Assembly (NCBI RefSeq): GCF_003865095.1
Contig: NZ_BHYK01000035.1
Coordinates: forward strand, 1 to 42,821
Reading direction: 5' to 3'
From: Clostridium tagluense
GTDB taxonomy: Bacteria > Bacillota > Clostridia > Clostridiales > Clostridiaceae
DNA length: 42,821 nt
Each line of letters starts with the position of its first letter. Positions within the stretch are counted from its first letter, which is position 1. The position numbers and the translations under genes are program-made. Positions 33,345-42,695 of this stretch are shown here, in pieces. Below the pieces are notes generated by a model. That model was not told where the DNA came from, did not search any database, and was given only the letters and a program-made list of their open reading frames with translations.

Positions 33345-34124
33345 ATGAAAAAACAAAATCTATTAATATTAGCGCTAATAATTAGTTTGCTGTTTGGAAC
33401 TTATAGTTTTTTTAGTTTAAAGCGGCGAGAAAAAACTGCAAATGAATTATTTAAATACACATTATCCCAGTCCCAATTTTGTTTTGCACAAGACTATACT
33501 ATAATGAAGGATGATGAAAAAAATTATTATTATAGATTAGCAGCCTCTAACTTATATACAGCTTTATCTATAGTAGATTTAACTTCATATGGTAATAATG
33601 GAAAAAACAATGAATTAACTAGTGCGATTAATGAGCTTTATTGCTGTATGACAGAAATTAACACAAATGACAGTAGATGGAAAGCTGTTACTGAAAAGCG
33701 AGTAGCTATATATAAATATTTAACATATATAAGCGATAATCCTAATGATAAAAATAGTTGCGATGCACTTTCTAGGCTTTCAAATAATTTGTGTTTAGGC
33801 GTTGAAGATGTAGTAATTAATTATGAAGGCACCAGTGATAATTGGCATGTAGGTTATAAAATTGATGGTAATGAGAACTCACATGACACTTATTATACAT
33901 TTAAGTACACTGGGAAAGAAGTTAACTTGGTAAAAGATGTAAAATACTCAATAGATACGAGGAGTGAAGGAGAAGAGGGTGAATTCTCAATGGATAGTAC
34001 CATGGTTCATACGGGCAAGCTTATACTACCCACAGGATTTCCTAAATCTACTGATAGAGATATGATAGTAAAAATAGAATGGAATGGGAAAGAAGAATCC
34101 TTAATATTAAAAAAATCTAAATAA
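33345..34124 (+). CDS. Membrane-anchored extracellular protein of unknown function
   Basis: A 259-residue protein with an N-terminal membrane anchor (about 5-24) and no lipobox. The external part has a helical first half (about 30-145, with a cysteine pair ELYCCMTEI) and a beta-rich second half (about 155-259) with WHVGYKIDGNENSHDTYYTF and a regular end (DMIVKIEWNGKEESLILKKS). I recognise no family. AAAGGTGG lies about eight bases before the ATG. It is monocistronic, between strong terminators. Confidence 0.65.
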   Translation: MKKQNLLILALIISLLFGTYSFFSLKRREKTANELFKYTLSQSQFCFAQDYTIMKDDEKNYYYRLAASNLYTALSIVDLTSYGNNGKNNELTSAINELYCCMTEINTNDSRWKAVTEKRVAIYKYLTYISDNPNDKNSCDALSRLSNNLCLGVEDVVINYEGTSDNWHVGYKIDGNENSHDTYYTFKYTGKEVNLVKDVKYSIDTRSEGEEGEFSMDSTMVHTGKLILPTGFPKSTDRDMIVKIEWNGKEESLILKKSK

Positions 34125-34175
34125 GAGGTGCTTATGGGGCATAGTTATGAAAATAGTAATTCGACTTTATATTTA

Positions 34176-34212
34176 CTTGCCTTGTCAGTTATGATGGGGC
34201 AAGTTTTTTTTA
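34176..34212 (+). terminator. Terminator before uvrB
   Basis: ACTTGCC pairs with GGCAAGT, with further pairs inside the loop, followed by eight T residues. Confidence 0.8.
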
Positions 34213-34220
34213 AATTTTTT

Positions 34221-34257
34221 TGCAAGTCACTTCGGAGAAATTTCACACTTACTATTT
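34221..34257. repeat. Palindromic repeat family, copy G (right-end fragment)
   Basis: TTGCAAGTCACTTCGGAGAA and the following ATTTCACACTTACTATT match the right ends of copies B and D. Nothing of the left half remains. Confidence 0.6.
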
Positions 34258-34291
34258 AGAGTACTTATTAGTGAATTAGTTGTAGGAGATA

Positions 34292-34320
34292 TTGACATAC
34301 TAAATACTTATAGTTAAAAT
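34292..34320 (+). promoter_or_regulatory. Promoter of uvrBA
   Basis: TTGACA, 17 bases, TAAAAT: a strong sigma-A promoter with start point near 34327. Confidence 0.8.
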
Positions 34321-34328
34321 AGAGTAGA

Positions 34329-34342
34329 CGAACAAATGTTCA
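34329..34342. promoter_or_regulatory. LexA (SOS) box at the uvrBA promoter
   Basis: CGAACAAATGTTCA matches the Firmicute LexA consensus CGAAC-RNRY-GTTYG except for the final base. It lies at about +3 to +16, where bound LexA would block transcription. Confidence 0.8.
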
Positions 34343-34403
34343 GATAGATGATAGCAATTAATAGTTGTTATCGAATTAAGCGGAATAAAAGGCGGTGATT
34401 TTT

Positions 34404-36389
34404 ATGAATGAATTTAAATTACATTCGAAGTTTAAACCTACTGGAGATCAACCACGAGCTATTGAGAGTCTTGTGCGCGGTGTTGAGGAAGGTAAAAAAT
34501 TTCAAACTCTTAAAGGAGTAACCGGTTCAGGTAAGACTTTTACCATGGCTAATATTATTCAAAGAGTTCAAAAGCCTACTTTGGTGCTTGCTCATAATAA
34601 GGTTTTAGCGGCACAGCTTTGCTCGGAGTTTAGAGAGTTTTTTCCTGACAATTGTGTGGAGTATTTTGTGTCCTACTATGATTATTATCAGCCTGAGGCT
34701 TATATTGCACAAACGGATACTTTTATAGAAAAAGATTCATCTATAAATGATGATATTGATAAATTAAGACATTCAGCTACCTCCGCGTTACTCGAGCGTA
34801 ATGATGTTATTGTGGTGGCTTCAGTTTCATGTATATATGGACTTGGAAATCCTGAAGAATACAAAAAACTTACAGTTTCACTTCGGGAAGGCATGGAAAA
34901 GGATAGAAATGAAGTATTAAGACAATTAGTAGATATACAATATGAGAGAAACGACATTAATTTTATTCGGGGAACCTTTAGAGTAAGAGGGGACACTGTT
35001 GATATATTTCCTGCTTCATCCAGTAGTGAAGGAATTAGGGTAGAGTTTTTTGGTGATGAAATAGATAAAATCAGATCATTTGATTCGCTAACAGGAGAAA
35101 TTATTGGAGCGAGAAAGCATGTATCTATATTTCCAGCTTCTCATTTTGCTACTTCAAAGGAAAAACTAGAGCCTGCTATAGAACAAATAGAAGAAGAATT
35201 AGAGCACAGATTAAAGGTGCTTATATCACAGGATAAATTACTAGAGGCTCAAAGACTTAAGCAAAGGACCAACTTTGATATTGAAATGATAAGAGAGGTT
35301 GGCTACTGTAGTGGCATAGAGAACTATTCTAGAATTTTAGATGGGAGGCCTTCCGGAACAGCGCCCCAAACCTTGATGCACTATTTCCCAAAGGATTTTT
35401 TAATGTTTATAGATGAAAGTCATGTAACCCTTCCCCAGGTTAGGGCTATGTTTGGAGGAGATAAATCAAGAAAGACTAATTTGATTGAGTATGGGTTTAG
35501 ACTTCCTTCTGCCTATGATAATAGGCCTCTAACCTTTGAAGAGTTTGAGGGTACTATGAATCAGACAGTTTTTGTAAGTGCAACTCCAAACGTCTATGAA
35601 GCAGAGCATAGCGAGAATACTGCAGAGCAAGTGATAAGACCCACAGGACTATTAGACCCTGAAATAGCTATTAGACCTGTCAAAGGCCAAATAGATGATT
35701 TATATGCTAAGATTCAGGACACAATAAAAAAAGGATTTAGAGTTTTAGTTACAACACTTACAAAAAAGATGTCAGAAGATTTGACTAAATACTTTAGAGA
35801 GATGGATATGAAAATTACCTACCTACATTCTGATATTGATACTATAGAAAGAATGAAAATTATTCAAGATCTTAGACTAGGTACATTTGATGTACTAGTA
35901 GGTATAAATCTTTTAAGAGAAGGCTTAGATATTCCAGAAGTAGCTCTTGTGGCAATCCTGGATGCAGATAAGGAAGGATTTTTGCGTTCTGAAACTTCAT
36001 TAATTCAAACTATAGGAAGAGCTGCAAGAAATTCAGAGAGTAAAGTAATAATGTATGCGGACAGAATCACAAAGTCTATGAAAAAGGCTATAGATGAAAC
36101 TAATAGACGTAGAAAACTTCAGATGGATTATAATGAAGAACATGATATTACACCAACTACTATTATTAAAGATATTAGAGAAGTAATCGGAGCTGTTACA
36201 GTGGCGGAGGAAGAAGCTGTATATGAAACCCTTGAAGCTGCTATGGAAGCAAATTACGATGAAACTAAAAAGTTAATGGACAGGTATGAAAGTGAAATGA
36301 AGCAGGCGGCTAAGGATTTACAATTTGAAAGAGCAGCACAGCTTCGCGATATAATTTATAAACTTAAAAAACAAATTAAGAATATTTGA
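34404..36389 (+). CDS. uvrB: Excinuclease ABC subunit B
   Basis: A 661-residue helicase-like subunit of nucleotide excision repair that checks damage handed over by UvrA and recruits UvrC. Walker A is GSGKT (41-45); the DNA-gripping beta-hairpin begins [11 protein letters not shown] (about 92-102); the DEAD-type box is IDESH; helicase motifs [17 protein letters not shown] and QTIGRAARN follow; the C-terminal UVR motif (about 620-655) contacts UvrC. ATG 34404 follows GGCGGTGAT by four bases and fits the family length; a GTG at 34395 lies within that site. Expression should be SOS-controlled through the LexA box. Confidence 0.98.
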   Translation: MNEFKLHSKFKPTGDQPRAIESLVRGVEEGKKFQTLKGVTGSGKTFTMANIIQRVQKPTLVLAHNKVLAAQLCSEFREFFPDNCVEYFVSYYDYYQPEAYIAQTDTFIEKDSSINDDIDKLRHSATSALLERNDVIVVASVSCIYGLGNPEEYKKLTVSLREGMEKDRNEVLRQLVDIQYERNDINFIRGTFRVRGDTVDIFPASSSSEGIRVEFFGDEIDKIRSFDSLTGEIIGARKHVSIFPASHFATSKEKLEPAIEQIEEELEHRLKVLISQDKLLEAQRLKQRTNFDIEMIREVGYCSGIENYSRILDGRPSGTAPQTLMHYFPKDFLMFIDESHVTLPQVRAMFGGDKSRKTNLIEYGFRLPSAYDNRPLTFEEFEGTMNQTVFVSATPNVYEAEHSENTAEQVIRPTGLLDPEIAIRPVKGQIDDLYAKIQDTIKKGFRVLVTTLTKKMSEDLTKYFREMDMKITYLHSDIDTIERMKIIQDLRLGTFDVLVGINLLREGLDIPEVALVAILDADKEGFLRSETSLIQTIGRAARNSESKVIMYADRITKSMKKAIDETNRRRKLQMDYNEEHDITPTTIIKDIREVIGAVTVAEEEAVYETLEAAMEANYDETKKLMDRYESEMKQAAKDLQFERAAQLRDIIYKLKKQIKNI

Positions 36390-36457
36390 TAATTGAAAAT
36401 TGAAAATTATTAATTATCAGTTTCTGACTATTTAGGGGAAATATAAGGAGTGAAATT

Positions 36458-39280
36458 ATGAGGGATAAGATTTTTATAAAGGGTGCTAAGGTTAATAATT
36501 TAAAAAATGTAGATTTAGAGATTCCAAGAGATAAATTTGTAGTGTTTACTGGACTTTCAGGATCTGGTAAGTCTTCGCTAGCTTTTGATACATTATATGC
36601 AGAAGGGCAGAGAAGGTATGTAGAGTCGCTGTCAGCTTACGCAAGGCAGTTCTTAGGTAATATGGATAAGCCGGATGTTGAATACATAGAGGGACTATCT
36701 CCTGCGATTTCTATAGATCAGAAAACAACTAATAGAAATCCACGTTCTACAGTGGGTACTGTAACTGAAATTTATGATTATTTGAGATTGCTTTATGCTA
36801 AAGTTGGAACGCCTCATTGTCCTAAATGCGGCAAGGAGATTTCTCAGCAGACTGTAGACCAGATGGTGGATAGAATAATGGATATGCCACTAAAAACCAA
36901 GCTTTTAATTTTATCGCCTATAATAAGGGGGAAAAAGGGTGAGCATGTTAAGGTATTAGAGAATATTAAAAAGAATGGCTTTGTTCGAGCTAGAATAGAT
37001 GGCAATATAGTAGAACTTATGGAAGAGGAGATAAAGCTTACAAAGACTAAAAAGCATAGTATAGAGATAGTTATTGATAGAATTTCTGTAAAAGAGGAAA
37101 TTCGTGGTAGGCTTTCTGAATCCTTAGAGAGTGCTTTAAAATTAGCAGAGGGAACAGCTATCGCTAGCGTCGTGGATGGAGAAGACATGCTTTTCAGTGA
37201 ACATTTTGCTTGCCCGGATTGTGGTATAAGTCTAGGGGAACTAGCACCTAGGATGTTTTCTTTTAACTCTCCTTTTGGTAAGTGCGATACTTGCGATGGA
37301 CTTGGTACGCTTATGGAAATTGATGAGGATTTAATTATGCCCGATAAAAGTAAGAGTATCTTGGGTGGAGCCATTTTGTCCTTTGGAGAAGGTAGCCTTA
37401 AGGAGGATTCTTGGACTTTTGCAGTACTCAAGGCACTAAGCGAAAAATATAAGTTTAGTTTAGATACGCCTATAGAAGAATATGATCCGGAAATCCTGAA
37501 AATACTATTATACGGAACTAATGGAGAGCGAATAAAGGTAGAATATGTTAAGGAGTATAGGACGGGTACCTTTAATCATATTTATGAAGGTATTATAAAC
37601 AATTTAAAAAGGCGATATTTTGAAACCTCTTCTGATTATATAAAAAGAGAAGTTGAACAATATATGGGGGATAATGCATGCCCTAAGTGCAATGGTGCAA
37701 GGCTTAGCCCAGAGGCATTAGCTGTAACTGTGGGTGAAAAGAATATATATGAATTTTGCAATATGTCTATTGTAGATGAAGTGAAATTTTTAGGTGAAAT
37801 CGAATTGTCAGAAAAAAACAAGATGATAGCTAACCAAATTTTTAAAGAAATAAATAATAGACTTAGTTTTCTTAAGAATGTGGGACTTGATTATCTAAAT
37901 TTAACAAGATCTGCAGGAACGCTTTCTGGTGGAGAAGCACAGAGAATAAGGCTAGCTACTCAGATAGGTTCAAGCCTCATGGGAGTTTTATATATTTTAG
38001 ATGAACCTAGTATTGGACTTCATCAAAGGGATAATGAAAAACTTATCAAGACATTAAAACAGCTAAGAGATTTAGGAAATACGCTAGTAGTTGTAGAACA
38101 TGATGAGGACACTATGATGGCAGCAGATTATATTGTAGATATTGGACCAGGAGCTGGAGAACATGGTGGAGAAATTGTGGCTGCAGGAACAATAGACGAC
38201 ATAAAGAACTGCAAAGAGTCAATTACAGGGCAATATTTAAGTGGTAAAAAGAAGATTGAGGCTCCAGATAAAACAAGAGTGTCTAATGGCTCATGCATAA
38301 AAATAATTAATGCGAAGCAAAATAACCTTAAGAATGTTAGTGTGGAGTTTCCATTGGGTGTATTTACATGTGTAACGGGTGTTTCTGGATCCGGAAAGAG
38401 TACTTTAGTAAATGAAATCCTATATAAAGGTCTTAACAAGAAGCTAAATAATTCTAAAAAGAATGCAGGACTTCATAAAGATATTTTAGGTGTAGAGAAT
38501 ATAGATAAAATTATAGACATAGACCAGGGTCCTATTGGACGTACTCCAAGATCCAATCCAGCCACTTACACAGGTGTCTTTGACATAATTCGCGAGGTTT
38601 TCTCCATGAGCTCAGAATCCAAGGTGAGAGGTTATAAGCCAGGTAGATTTAGTTTTAATGTAAAGGGTGGAAGATGTGAAGCTTGCAGGGGTGATGGGAT
38701 AATTAAAATAGAAATGCAATTTTTATCTGATGTTTATGTGCCTTGTGAGGTTTGTAAGGGCAAAAGGTACAATAGAGAAACCTTAGAGGTTAAGTATAAA
38801 GGAAAGAATATTGATGAAATTTTAAATATGACTGTGGAGGAAGCTGTAAAATTCTTTGAAAATATTCCAAGAATACATAGTAAATTTAAAACGCTGATAG
38901 ATGTTGGACTAGGTTACATTAGACTAGGTCAGCCTTCCACCCAATTATCTGGTGGTGAGGCTCAAAGAATTAAACTGGCCTCAGAGTTATCTAAGAGAAG
39001 TACAGGTAAGACTTTTTATATTTTAGATGAGCCTACTACAGGGCTTCATATTGATGATGTTAGCAAACTTATTAAAATACTTCAAAGATTAGTTGACGCA
39101 GGTAACACTGTAGTGGTAATAGAGCATAATTTAGATGTTATAAAGTGCTCAGACTATATTATAGATTTAGGACCTGAGGGTGGAGACAAGGGCGGTTACA
39201 TTATGTGCAGCGGAACTCCAAAAGAAATATCTTTAAATGTAAATTCATATACAGGACAATATTTAAAAAAGATGTTATAA
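36458..39280 (+). CDS. uvrA: Excinuclease ABC subunit A
   Basis: A 940-residue damage-recognition ATPase. First ATP site: [20 protein letters not shown] (32-51). Zinc modules: CPKC near 121, CPDC and CDTC near 253-280, and CEAC / CEVC in the second half. ABC signatures [16 protein letters not shown] and [13 protein letters not shown] are both present, with the second Walker [10 protein letters not shown] at about 640-648. Length is normal. It follows uvrB by 68 bases with a TGATAATT/AATTATCA hairpin (36387-36419) between, and shares its SOS promoter. AAGGAG precedes the ATG; a terminator follows the stop. Confidence 0.98.
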   Translation: MRDKIFIKGAKVNNLKNVDLEIPRDKFVVFTGLSGSGKSSLAFDTLYAEGQRRYVESLSAYARQFLGNMDKPDVEYIEGLSPAISIDQKTTNRNPRSTVGTVTEIYDYLRLLYAKVGTPHCPKCGKEISQQTVDQMVDRIMDMPLKTKLLILSPIIRGKKGEHVKVLENIKKNGFVRARIDGNIVELMEEEIKLTKTKKHSIEIVIDRISVKEEIRGRLSESLESALKLAEGTAIASVVDGEDMLFSEHFACPDCGISLGELAPRMFSFNSPFGKCDTCDGLGTLMEIDEDLIMPDKSKSILGGAILSFGEGSLKEDSWTFAVLKALSEKYKFSLDTPIEEYDPEILKILLYGTNGERIKVEYVKEYRTGTFNHIYEGIINNLKRRYFETSSDYIKREVEQYMGDNACPKCNGARLSPEALAVTVGEKNIYEFCNMSIVDEVKFLGEIELSEKNKMIANQIFKEINNRLSFLKNVGLDYLNLTRSAGTLSGGEAQRIRLATQIGSSLMGVLYILDEPSIGLHQRDNEKLIKTLKQLRDLGNTLVVVEHDEDTMMAADYIVDIGPGAGEHGGEIVAAGTIDDIKNCKESITGQYLSGKKKIEAPDKTRVSNGSCIKIINAKQNNLKNVSVEFPLGVFTCVTGVSGSGKSTLVNEILYKGLNKKLNNSKKNAGLHKDILGVENIDKIIDIDQGPIGRTPRSNPATYTGVFDIIREVFSMSSESKVRGYKPGRFSFNVKGGRCEACRGDGIIKIEMQFLSDVYVPCEVCKGKRYNRETLEVKYKGKNIDEILNMTVEEAVKFFENIPRIHSKFKTLIDVGLGYIRLGQPSTQLSGGEAQRIKLASELSKRSTGKTFYILDEPTTGLHIDDVSKLIKILQRLVDAGNTVVVIEHNLDVIKCSDYIIDLGPEGGDKGGYIMCSGTPKEISLNVNSYTGQYLKKML

Positions 39281-39286
39281 TTTATT

Positions 39287-39330
39287 CAAGATTAGCATAT
39301 TAATTTAATGCTAGTCTTGGATTATTTTTT
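39287..39330 (+). terminator. Terminator of uvrBA
   Basis: CAAGATTAGCAT pairs with ATGCTAGTCTTG (one mismatch) around a 9-base loop, followed by GATTATTTTTT. Confidence 0.8.
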
Positions 39331-39349
39331 AAAGAGGAGAAAGTGACTT

Positions 39350-39778
39350 ATGACTATTATAAGCTCGATTATGAAGTATGCAATTATAGCGGTTATTTAC
39401 CTTATAATAATATTTGCTTTGAGAATAATGTATAAAGACATAAAAGGTGGTGCAAAGAAGAAACCGGTAATAAAGAAAACTATGGGACTTGAGGTTATAG
39501 AAAGGGGAGAAAACTTTAACTTAAGAGTTGGTGCTGTTATTCCTCTGAATGATGAACTTTCCGTAGGCAGAAAAGCAGATAATCTTTTAATATTAGGTGA
39601 TAAATACGTGTCTTCTCAGCATGTAAGGATATATAGAAAAAATACAGATTATATTTTGCAGGATTTGGGGAGTACTAATGGTACGTTAATGAACAACAAA
39701 AAGGTTAAGGATAGGGTTGTTATAAAAAAAGGTGACGAAATTAAAATAGGAACTTCAATTTTTAAGGTTATAGGATAA
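39350..39778 (+). CDS. FHA-domain membrane-anchored protein
   Basis: A 142-residue protein with one N-terminal membrane segment (about 8-25), a basic linker and a forkhead-associated domain (about 63-142) that binds phosphothreonine. Key residues are present: GR in LSVGRKADN, SSQH in DKYVSSQHVRIYR, and the N in LGSTNGT. It precedes an FtsW/RodA flippase-polymerase and a class B PBP, as FhaB precedes RodA and PbpA in Actinobacteria. By that analogy it could link a PASTA-type Ser/Thr kinase to wall synthesis; no kinase lies in this window. AAAGAGG lies about 13 bases before the ATG. Confidence 0.9.
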   Translation: MTIISSIMKYAIIAVIYLIIIFALRIMYKDIKGGAKKKPVIKKTMGLEVIERGENFNLRVGAVIPLNDELSVGRKADNLLILGDKYVSSQHVRIYRKNTDYILQDLGSTNGTLMNNKKVKDRVVIKKGDEIKIGTSIFKVIG

Positions 39779-39788
39779 ATTGTGAGTG

Positions 39789-39896
39789 TTAACAACATTT
39801 CAGAAGGAGAGACTCATAAGCACATATGTGGAGATGACGACCACAGATAAAAATAAAACTTTAGTTGGTGATAAAACCTCCTTCTGAAGTTGTTAA
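39789..39896 (+). ncRNA. Long-stem structured element before the FtsW-like gene
   Basis: TTAACAAC (39789-39796) pairs with GTTGTTAA (39889-39896), and TTCAGAAGGAG (39799-39809) with CTCCTTCTGAA (39878-39888): 19 bp with a 2-base bulge. The enclosed loop of about 68 bases includes GTGG/CCAC (39828-39844). No T-run follows, so it is not a normal terminator. It fills the gap between the FHA and FtsW-like genes and could be a cis-regulatory RNA or processing site. Confidence 0.5.
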
Positions 39897-39953
39897 ATTT
39901 CAGCACCGAAGGTGACGAACAGCTGCCTAGGTGATGATTAAAGAGGTGATAGT

Positions 39954-41198
39954 ATGGAAAGTATAAAGGAAGAACGTAAACTTCTAAGGTATACTTATCT
40001 TTTATGTATAGTTTTATTTGTAAATATGTTCTTTATTGGTAAAAGCGGACTTGATAAAGGCGCCTTGATAATGGGTGTAATAATATGTATACTTTTTGCC
40101 TATTCTCATTTTATAATAAGAAGATTTTTCCCCGATGGAGATAAATATATTTTACTGTTTTCAAATGTTTTGGCGGTTATAGGTATGGGAATGCTATATA
40201 GGCTAGATTCTCCTACTGCGCTTAAACAACTTATATGGTATACCGTGGGAATTGCTATATTCATTTTAGTAGTAGTGCTTTTTCCTAGCTTAAAAAAATT
40301 TGGAAAATACAAATATTTTTATTTGGTGTGTACTCTTGTACTTATGTCATTAGGGAGTATATTTGCGCCAAAAGTTTATGGATCTAGAAACTGGATAGAT
40401 ATTGGTGGATTTAGTTTTCAACCATCAGAATTTGGTAAACTATCACTTGTGGCGTATTTAGCATCATCACTACAGTATTATGGTAGAAATCTTGAGGGAA
40501 GGTCAGAGTTTATAAAATTAAAAGGATTAATAGAGCCAGGAATTGTAGTTATGATTTCACTTGGGCTCATGGTCTATCAAAAGGATTTGGGATCAGCACT
40601 TTTATTTTTTGCTATTTCAGTAACTATGTTGTATATTGCTACTTCAAAATTCAGATATGTATTGGTATGTTTGGTACTTTTCATGATTGGTGGTTTTATA
40701 AGTTATAAAATTTTTGGCCATGTGCGCCTAAGGGTTTTGATTTGGGGCGATCCTTGGAAATATGGATATGATGAAGGACATCAAATAGTACAATCTTTAA
40801 TTTCTATTGCTTCAGGTGGCCTTTTTGGAACTGGTCTTGGACTTGGATATCCTAAAATGGTTCCAGTAGTTAATTCGGATTTTATTTTTTCTGCTATTTG
40901 TGAAGAAATGGGATTATTGACTGGGTTTGCTATACTTATTTTATATTTTTTGCTTTTTTATAGATGTATGAGGGTTCCTGTTTACAGTAAGGATAATTTT
41001 TCAAGACTGCTGGCAGTGGGTTATAGTACAATGATAGCCGCTCAAGTATTAGTTATTGTAGGTGGTGTAGTTGGAGCTATACCATTAACAGGAATAACCT
41101 TACCACTGGTTAGTTATGGTGGAAGTTCTATGATAGTAACTTTCTTTTCGCTAGGTATACTTCAAAAAATTTCGGAGGACGGTCAAAGTTATGAATGA
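39954..41198 (+). CDS. FtsW/RodA/SpoVE-family SEDS glycosyltransferase
   Basis: A 414-residue membrane protein of about ten segments that polymerises lipid II into glycan strands together with a class B PBP. Family marks: YGSRNWIDIGGFSFQPSEFGK (about 141-161), the catalytic-type region VYQKDLGSALLFF, and near the end GAIPLTGITLPLVSYGGSSM (about 373-392). The partner PBP is the next gene, overlapping by eight bases, so coupled translation is expected. Whether it serves division, elongation or sporulation cannot be told; by its FHA and PBP neighbours it resembles actinobacterial RodA. AAAGAGGTG lies six bases before the ATG. Confidence 0.92.
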   Translation: MESIKEERKLLRYTYLLCIVLFVNMFFIGKSGLDKGALIMGVIICILFAYSHFIIRRFFPDGDKYILLFSNVLAVIGMGMLYRLDSPTALKQLIWYTVGIAIFILVVVLFPSLKKFGKYKYFYLVCTLVLMSLGSIFAPKVYGSRNWIDIGGFSFQPSEFGKLSLVAYLASSLQYYGRNLEGRSEFIKLKGLIEPGIVVMISLGLMVYQKDLGSALLFFAISVTMLYIATSKFRYVLVCLVLFMIGGFISYKIFGHVRLRVLIWGDPWKYGYDEGHQIVQSLISIASGGLFGTGLGLGYPKMVPVVNSDFIFSAICEEMGLLTGFAILILYFLLFYRCMRVPVYSKDNFSRLLAVGYSTMIAAQVLVIVGGVVGAIPLTGITLPLVSYGGSSMIVTFFSLGILQKISEDGQSYE

Positions 41199-42615
41199 TA
41201 TTGTAATTAATATAAAAAAGGTCATGTTAGTGTTTTTAATACTTTTTATTACTTTAATTTCCTACATAACTTATATTTATATGTTTAATAGTCAAAAGGC
41301 AGTGTCTAGTACTTTTAATCATAGATTATGGGCAGAAAGAAATAAGGTGCTTAGGGGAACCATTTACGATAAAGATATGACACCCTTAACTAAAAGTACG
41401 AAAATAAGCGAAGTGTCTCAAAAACAAGAATATTTGCAAGGTGAAATTTTTGCTCATGCTATAGGGTATATGAATCCTATATATGGACTTGCAGGACTTG
41501 AAAAAAAATATGATGCAGAACTTATGGGGTCCGAAGACACTGTAGCCTCAAAGCTTTTGGACTTTAATAAAAAGGAAGAAGAAAAGGTTGGCAATGGCCT
41601 GCGAACTACACTTAATTCTAAGCTTCAAAAAAAAGCTTTTAGTCTTTTACAAGGTAAGCGTGGTTCAATAGTGGCTTTGAACCCCAAAACTGGAGAAATT
41701 CTGGCTATGGTGTCTATGCCTTCTTATAACCCTAATAATTTAGAAAAGGATTGGAAAGGAATAGTTGCAAATAAGGATATGCCATTGCTTAATAGAGCAG
41801 TATCTGGGCTATACCCACCGGGGTCTATATTTAAAACTATTACGGCGATAAGTGCTTTAGAGAACATTCCAAGCGTTTACAATAAGAGATTTGAAGATAA
41901 TGGTTCATTAGTTTTCAATCAAAGTTCATCACTTAAAAATTATGATGGTGAAGTTTTTGGAAATATAGATTTTAGAACTGCTTATTTACATTCTAGTAAT
42001 GTGGTTTTTGGGTCATTGGGTATTGAACTTGGAAATAAGGCGCTAAAGGATACTACCGAAAAATTTTATTTTAATAAGGACATTCCAGCATCAGGCTTAA
42101 CAATAGAGAACAGTAAATTTCCAAGTTACAAAAGCAATGAAAAAGGTAATATAGCACAAAGTGCTATAGGTCAAGCTGAGGTTTTAGCTACGCCTATGGA
42201 AATGGCATTAGTTGCAAGCACTGTTGCTAATGATGGCATTATGATGCAGCCAATGTTGGTTAAAGAGATATTGAGTAGTAAGGGCAAATCACTAAAGAAA
42301 ATAGAGCCTAAAGCATTGGGAGAAAACATGTCAAAGGAAAATGCGAAGATAATGAAAGATTTAATGAAGGATGTAGTGGCTGAAGGCACAGGTAAAAACG
42401 CAGCTGTGGATGGCATAACTGTTTGTGGAAAAACAGGCACTGCAGATCATAAAGGTGATTCCAGTAAACAAGTGGGTCCACATTCTTGGTTTATTGGTTT
42501 TGCACCATATGAAAATCCTCAAATTGCCATAGCGGTAATTGTAGAAGAGGGTGGAGTAGGTGGCGGAGTTGCAGCTGAGATAACTAGAGAATTAATTAAA
42601 GTTTATTTGCAATAA
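41191..42615 (+). CDS. Class B penicillin-binding protein (transpeptidase)
   Basis: A 474-residue transpeptidase that cross-links peptidoglycan outside the membrane. Residues 10-32 form the anchor. A short N-terminal module contains RNKVLRGTIYDKDMTPL (50-66). The penicillin-binding domain (about 155-474) has SxxK at S212-K215 (PPGSIFK), SxN at S268-N270 and KTG at 414-416, so it should be active and beta-lactam sensitive. The pedestal is short compared with PBP2 of E. coli and is close to actinobacterial PbpA. The overlap with the SEDS gene supports a working pair. The operon ends in the terminator at 42659. Confidence 0.93.
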   Translation: MNDIVINIKKVMLVFLILFITLISYITYIYMFNSQKAVSSTFNHRLWAERNKVLRGTIYDKDMTPLTKSTKISEVSQKQEYLQGEIFAHAIGYMNPIYGLAGLEKKYDAELMGSEDTVASKLLDFNKKEEEKVGNGLRTTLNSKLQKKAFSLLQGKRGSIVALNPKTGEILAMVSMPSYNPNNLEKDWKGIVANKDMPLLNRAVSGLYPPGSIFKTITAISALENIPSVYNKRFEDNGSLVFNQSSSLKNYDGEVFGNIDFRTAYLHSSNVVFGSLGIELGNKALKDTTEKFYFNKDIPASGLTIENSKFPSYKSNEKGNIAQSAIGQAEVLATPMEMALVASTVANDGIMMQPMLVKEILSSKGKSLKKIEPKALGENMSKENAKIMKDLMKDVVAEGTGKNAAVDGITVCGKTGTADHKGDSSKQVGPHSWFIGFAPYENPQIAIAVIVEEGGVGGGVAAEITRELIKVYLQ

Positions 42616-42658
42616 AATTAAAAAACTATACCTTAGTACGTGGGAATACTAATATTAT

Positions 42659-42693
42659 AAAGTCAGATATGGAACCATATCTGACTTTATTTT
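42659..42693 (+). terminator. Terminator after the PBP gene, target of the intron
   Basis: AAAGTCAGATAT pairs with ATATCTGACTTT around GGAACC, followed by ATTTT. The group II intron begins three bases later. Confidence 0.9.
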
Positions 42694-42695
42694 CA

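Noticed and set aside
579-34257. Palindromic repeats as a CRISPR array
   Set aside because: Copies are 230 bp, widely scattered and not separated by regular unique spacers; no cas genes are present.
36844-37431. 195-codon minus-strand frame inside uvrA
   Set aside because: It lies wholly opposite an unmistakable uvrA coding region and has no ribosome-binding site; it is an effect of codon usage on the other strand.
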